Source of the DNA: Lichenostomus cassidix | Taxonomy: Eukaryota > Chordata > Aves > Passeriformes > Meliphagidae | NCBI GenBank assembly: GCA_008360975.2 | Contig: CM039188.1 | Location: forward strand, 29,043,944 to 29,107,943 | Direction of reading: 5' to 3' | DNA: 64,000 bases | Part shown: positions 60,001 through 64,000 of the stretch, piece after piece | Numbering within the stretch: position 1 is the stretch's first letter | How the letters are laid out: each line of letters starts with the position of its first letter | Position numbers and translations under genes: made by a program | Notes under the pieces: model-generated | The model's input: only the letters and a program-made list of their open reading frames with translations | What the model was told of the DNA's origin: nothing | Database searches by the model: none

Positions 60001-62225
60001 CAAGTGCACACAGCCATTGTTTAATTAAACAAACACCTCATTTGGGGCTCTGTGAATTCTTGGTAATAATTCTCTGTGGTGTGCTGCTGCTTTTAGGTTT
60101 CCCAGCCCTCACTGTCTGTCCCACTGCGCTGACATCTGTTGGGAGTCAAGCAGTGGTTTGCACAGGTGATAATTTCCCAGGTTTTATTTTGCATCCATCT
60201 TCTTTCAAATGCTCAGCCTGTACATGAATAAAGTGGGAGTATCACAAAATGTTAGTTCACACTGTTGGTGTTTAAATACAACATTGACTCTCCAAACTCC
60301 TAGGCCTATTTTGGAAAAAGCCTCACACTCCAAAGTACATTCAGAAGCAAAGCTCCCTCAATTACATAAATGCAAGAAAGAGTGCTGGCTTTCAGGGAAA
60401 GTTGCTACAACATGAATGGAGTAATAAAATACTCCTTCAGCCAAAGGAAGAGAGAGAAAGACTTGGCACCCCACAGAGATGATGCAGCATTGTCAGTGTG
60501 GTTTCTTCAGACTACTACAGTGACATTGTCTGGCTGCCTCTCAGATCCCCTTTTCAACAGTTTGTTTAACCCTTTGATATTTTCAACCAAACTCTGTGGA
60601 GAAGCAAATGTCTTCAAGAATTGAAAGTCACCACAAGTTTAGTGTGGACAGGGGCAAGGAAGACCGAAGCATTTGCCATTCTGGGGGGAAAGGATGCTGT
60701 GTGAGTGTGATGGATGAGCAGGGCAGAGGTAGTGTAGAGTTAGAGCAAATGCTGCTTGCCTGACTGCTGCCCTGGGGCTGTGGGGAGAGATGAGGGTGGT
60801 GTGTAGGGAAACAGGGAGCATCACAACTCAGCAATTCTCATGAGCACATATACAGATGAACTGGAGTCAGAGTGGGCATGGAAAGGGTAGCACTTGCTAG
60901 GAAACCTAAATTCCCTCATTGTGCTGTTCGGCAGATGACTTATTTAATCCAATGGCTGGATTTTTAGGGCACGGGCAGTTAGCCATATATTTTTCCTGGT
61001 CATTGACTTTGCTAGCAAACCTGGAGCACATCTGTGTTCTGGGCAGCCCTTCATTAAATTGACCTGCCTGGTGGTGGTAGATTGGAATAGGTGGTAAAAG
61101 ATGTTTTGACACAAGCTGAGGGCTGTTGTACTTTGAGAAAGAGCACAGGTACAAACTTCGGGTCTTTTTTGAAGCCATATTCAGTATTGTCCTACAAGTG
61201 AACATGGCAAGCAAGGTTTGTAGCACCTGCCTTGGCAGCTGGGAGCTCACACCCAGGTGAGCACACAGCCCCTTTACCAGAGTTTTGCCATGCAAAACAA
61301 AGAGTGCTCTGCTGACAGGTGAGGGGACTGCCAAGGAACCATCTTTGGGGAACCCATGATGGCTGGAATCTACATCCCAGCCATGAGGTACCAGTGGGAT
61401 ACAAATGCAATGACACCTTGCAGCTTATAGCATTGGGACAAAATGCAGACTGGCTGTTTCTTCAGATGATGGATAAGAGGTTGAAGTCCAGGGAGCATTT
61501 GGAGTCCTCTTTGGCAGGGGTGGGAAGAACAAATCCCCTGTTTATCCCAGACTCGAAGTTGTCTTTGGGTCTGGCAGCTGTACTCACCTGGGCTTGGTGG
61601 GACATGCAGGCAGCTGGCTCACCTGCAGCAGGATCTGCCAGCTTCCTGATTTCTGGCTCTCAGGGATGTGTGCTCCCTGTGTAGAGCATGTGCAGAGTAG
61701 TGAGAGCAGAAGCAGGGCAGGCAGCCTGAATCACATTCCTCCAACTCAGCTCCTCAGCAGAGCACTTATTCCAGGGCTGTACTTCCCCTTGATTAATTGC
61801 CCCTGCCATTGCGGGGCTGACATCTTACACGGGAGTCCTGCTTAGTTCCTTATCGTGGGAGCATGAGGAATGCTCATTCCCCAGCGACACCCGTCGATAA
61901 CAGTGAATAATAGCCAGGAAGGGAGGCAGACAACAGTAGGAACATGCTCAAGAGAGGTGCTGTAATTCTTGGGACAGGGCGCTTCTGCAGAGGAGGAGGA
62001 GAGCTTGCAGGGTGGACGGGAGGGGGGGTCCTGTCACTGTTGATGCTCTCTAGAACTCAGCAGCTGGAGAGAAACATTGGCTAAGGATGGTCAAAGCAGG
62101 GAAGGGAAAAAAGCAAGGAGGGAAAAGGATGAAGTGAAAAGAGCTTGGAGCAACGCTGGAGAACATACAAACAGCCTGGTGAGCTCTGATGCATAAGGGA
62201 TGAAGAAAACAGACTGTGATTGACT

Positions 62226-62270
62226 ATGTGGACCATCTGGGTGATTTTCTTCTGGATTTCAACTGTTCCG
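62226..62270 (+). CDS. Possible signal-peptide first exon (SCTR candidate)
   Basis: ATG TGG ACC... reads MWTIWVIFFWISTVP, a hydrophobic leader-like peptide, and stops at a good donor (GTAGGT). In human the divergent neighbour of CFAP221 is SCTR, a class B receptor whose first exon encodes a signal peptide. Orientation and position would fit. There is no second exon in the window and the residues are not recognisable, so no symbol is given. Two very short upstream ORFs precede it. Confidence 0.22.
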
Positions 62271-63451
62271 GTAGGTGCTCATATCCATTTATTCCCATTT
62301 GCATGGAATCAGATCTTGTCTGAGTAAGTGCACCTCTATTCTATGAAGTTGTGGTGTCTCTGTTTTAAAAGATCAGTGCAGAACATGGGATTTTTAAATT
62401 TTATTCTTGCTCTTGCTGCTTCCTGCACTAATTGACAGTGGCCAGGTGACTAGATGTTGGATGCCTCAGTTTCCCCACCTGTATAAAGAAATCAGCATTA
62501 CTAACCTGCTTTGGCAAACACAGCAGGTGCTGTGATGAAAGAGAAAAGATTTGATGATATTTAGAGAAGTTTTCCTGAGTTATACCAGCAATCAATCCCT
62601 TAAGGGATAATGCCACTGTCTAGCAGTGCCCCCCTGGATTCAGATTTAAGGAATGTGAAGCAATGCTTAAACCACAAAGTTTGGGTTTTGGTTTTTTTTT
62701 TTTGGCTTTATCACTTTACTGAGATTTATGTGGCTTGAGCTCCAGGCACTTGGATCAGTCAGGAAGGAGAGTGGAACCTGGGCTATGATCTCCAGTTGCT
62801 GCTCAGCTCATTCAGATTTTGAAGGCACCCGCATAAAACAAGGGGTGAAATATGTCCAGCTTGGGTGTGACAAGTTAGGAAAGGATCAAATCACTGTTTC
62901 ATTGCAACTAATTAAAAAATCAGTTTATTTGTCCCAGCAGGGCATTTGGTTCCAGCTGTGATATAATCTGAGCTCCACCTAGACATTTTCATTGCAGAGT
63001 GAATGCAGTCTTCAAACCTGTTGCCTTTTGATTGTCTTCTGCAATAAAAACAGTGACTGTCATGGTTTTCTTGTAATTTTGGTTCCTTATTCTTATTACT
63101 AGCTAAAGGACTCAGTACATAGATGTCACTGCTCAGGGTGCCCCCAAGAGCACCTTCTTCTATTGGTTCTTTTAATCTTTCAAAATACCTATTTTGATTT
63201 TGCCAGGCATCTTTTGTTCTTGAAATCCTATCATTAAACTAAACTCACTTATTTTAAAATGAAACAGCTGTGAATTCTGAATAGTGTTTAGATCCATTCA
63301 TTTCACACTTTAAAAACTGTGTTGGCATTACTATCAATATTATGAACTGCAGCTTCTTGCCCATCCTGGAGATCTATTTATTACAGCTATCTCTGTTTGG
63401 AATGGATTTGGTATCTTGTCTTCAAACAAAATATAAGGATACCTTGCTCTC

Positions 63452-63505
63452 TGTCCTGGTTTCAGTTGGGATAGAGTTAATTATCCTTTTAGTAGCTCAT
63501 AAAGT
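63452..63505 (+). repeat. Fragment resembling an avian ERVL-type LTR
   Basis: The run 'tgtcctggtttcagttggga' followed by 'tagagttaattatcctttta' resembles the start of a very common avian endogenous-retrovirus LTR. Only the first ~50 bases are convincing; no viral coding sequence is nearby. Confidence 0.45.
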
Positions 63506-63544
63506 GGTAAGGAGATCAAAACTCTTTCAGGGAACTGTTTAGGA

Positions 63545-63775
63545 AGAGACATAGAAACCGCACGTAGAGGAGCAGCTTTTCCTGCTCGTTCTCAAGCAGC
63601 GGGGGCAGGCAGTTTGCTCCCACTTGTGGATGGTAAACACGAGTGAGACTGAGCACAGCTGGTAGCAGAGTGGGGTTATCCGGCCGTGGCATGGGAAGCG
63701 GATTTCGCATCGCTCCGCAAACATCCCCGCATTCGCACCCAGCCTGCTCCGCTGGATGCCAGCGTTGGCAGACTG
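63545..63775. other. CpG cluster beside the LTR fragment
   Basis: At least a dozen CpG dinucleotides lie in about 230 bases (ccggccg, gcggatttcgcatcgctccgc and so on), unlike the AT-rich flanks. It could be a small CpG island or the CpG-rich part of an LTR. No start codon plus donor combination is convincing. Confidence 0.4.
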
Positions 63776-64000
63776 GCTCAGAGACAGTGTTTGTGGAAAA
63801 CAGGGTCTTTAAACCAGCACCTGGAGGCTCTCTGCTCTCCCTGGGTTTAAAATCCCATTAGCCACACATCTATTAATAGGTAGGGGTATCCAGCTGATTA
63901 GAAGAATAGGGTGGACATCACTTTGTGGGGTAAAACAGTAACTGTAAGGCATTACCTGTGCTGCATTCCTGCTTGAACAACACATTAAATGTAAAAAAGT

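Larger units (their letters stand above)
58456..63451. other. Intergenic DNA right of CFAP221
   Basis: Apart from the low-complexity tracts, the TATA-like box and the tentative leader exon listed separately, I see nothing coding. Open frames of 121-142 codons at 60.9-61.7 kb occur on both strands over the same bases and lack recognisable sequence. Confidence 0.5.

Noticed and set aside
60906..61334. 142-codon minus-strand open frame
   Set aside because: No homology recognised; overlaps other open frames on the opposite strand.
61319..61684. 121-codon plus-strand open frame
   Set aside because: No domain or signal peptide recognised; composition like surrounding non-coding DNA.
1..64000. tRNA genes, rRNA genes, CRISPR arrays or bacterial-type operons
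   Set aside because: Reading both strands I saw no cloverleaf with A and B boxes, no rRNA sequence and no regular spacer array; the DNA is a vertebrate chromosome.

Overview
The window is vertebrate nuclear DNA, most probably from a bird. Repeats with the typical avian CR1 3' end (variants of gattctatg) occur at least nine times in both orientations. A fragment near the right end resembles a common avian ERVL-type LTR. No bacterial-style gene organisation is present. Assignment to a songbird or other neoavian lineage would be a guess.

Two protein-coding genes are readable, both on the minus strand. The first is ESYT3 (extended synaptotagmin 3). Its first coding exon sits in a CpG island at about 20.0-20.3 kb and the gene runs leftwards off the window. 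Coding exons 1-11 are present and join in one open frame of 388 codons: a membrane hairpin, the whole SMP lipid-transfer domain and most of the C2A domain. The remaining C2 domains lie beyond position 1. The second is CFAP221 (formerly PCDP1), a component of the ciliary central apparatus. It is complete: 23 coding exons between 56286 and 37671 join without a phase conflict into an 850-residue protein, with a stop codon and a plausible poly(A) signal. Its presumed promoter is a second CpG island at about 57.9-58.5 kb, which holds an X-box-like RFX site and a ~39-bp GC-rich minisatellite.

Layout: 1-20,314 ESYT3 exons and introns; 20,315-20,520 ESYT3 upstream CpG sequence; 20,663-21,112 a CR1 copy; 21.1-37.3 kb AT-rich intergenic DNA with one CR1 copy, no recognisable exon and possibly regulatory sequence; 37.4-58.5 kb CFAP221; 58.5-64 kb intergenic DNA with low-complexity G/T tracts, an orphan TATA-like promoter, a tentative plus-strand signal-peptide exon (possibly SCTR, from gene order) and an LTR fragment beside a CpG cluster.

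The two genes do not work in one pathway. ESYT3 tethers the endoplasmic reticulum to the plasma membrane and CFAP221 acts inside motile cilia. Their adjacency is notable because the human orthologues are on different chromosomes (3q22 and 2q14). I found no clearly novel biological system. The most useful leads are the X-box/minisatellite promoter of CFAP221, the gene-order junction, a possible calmodulin-binding helix in CFAP221, and some candidate regulatory islands. Exon coordinates come from reading splice sites and comparing with remembered family sequences, not from alignment or transcript data.
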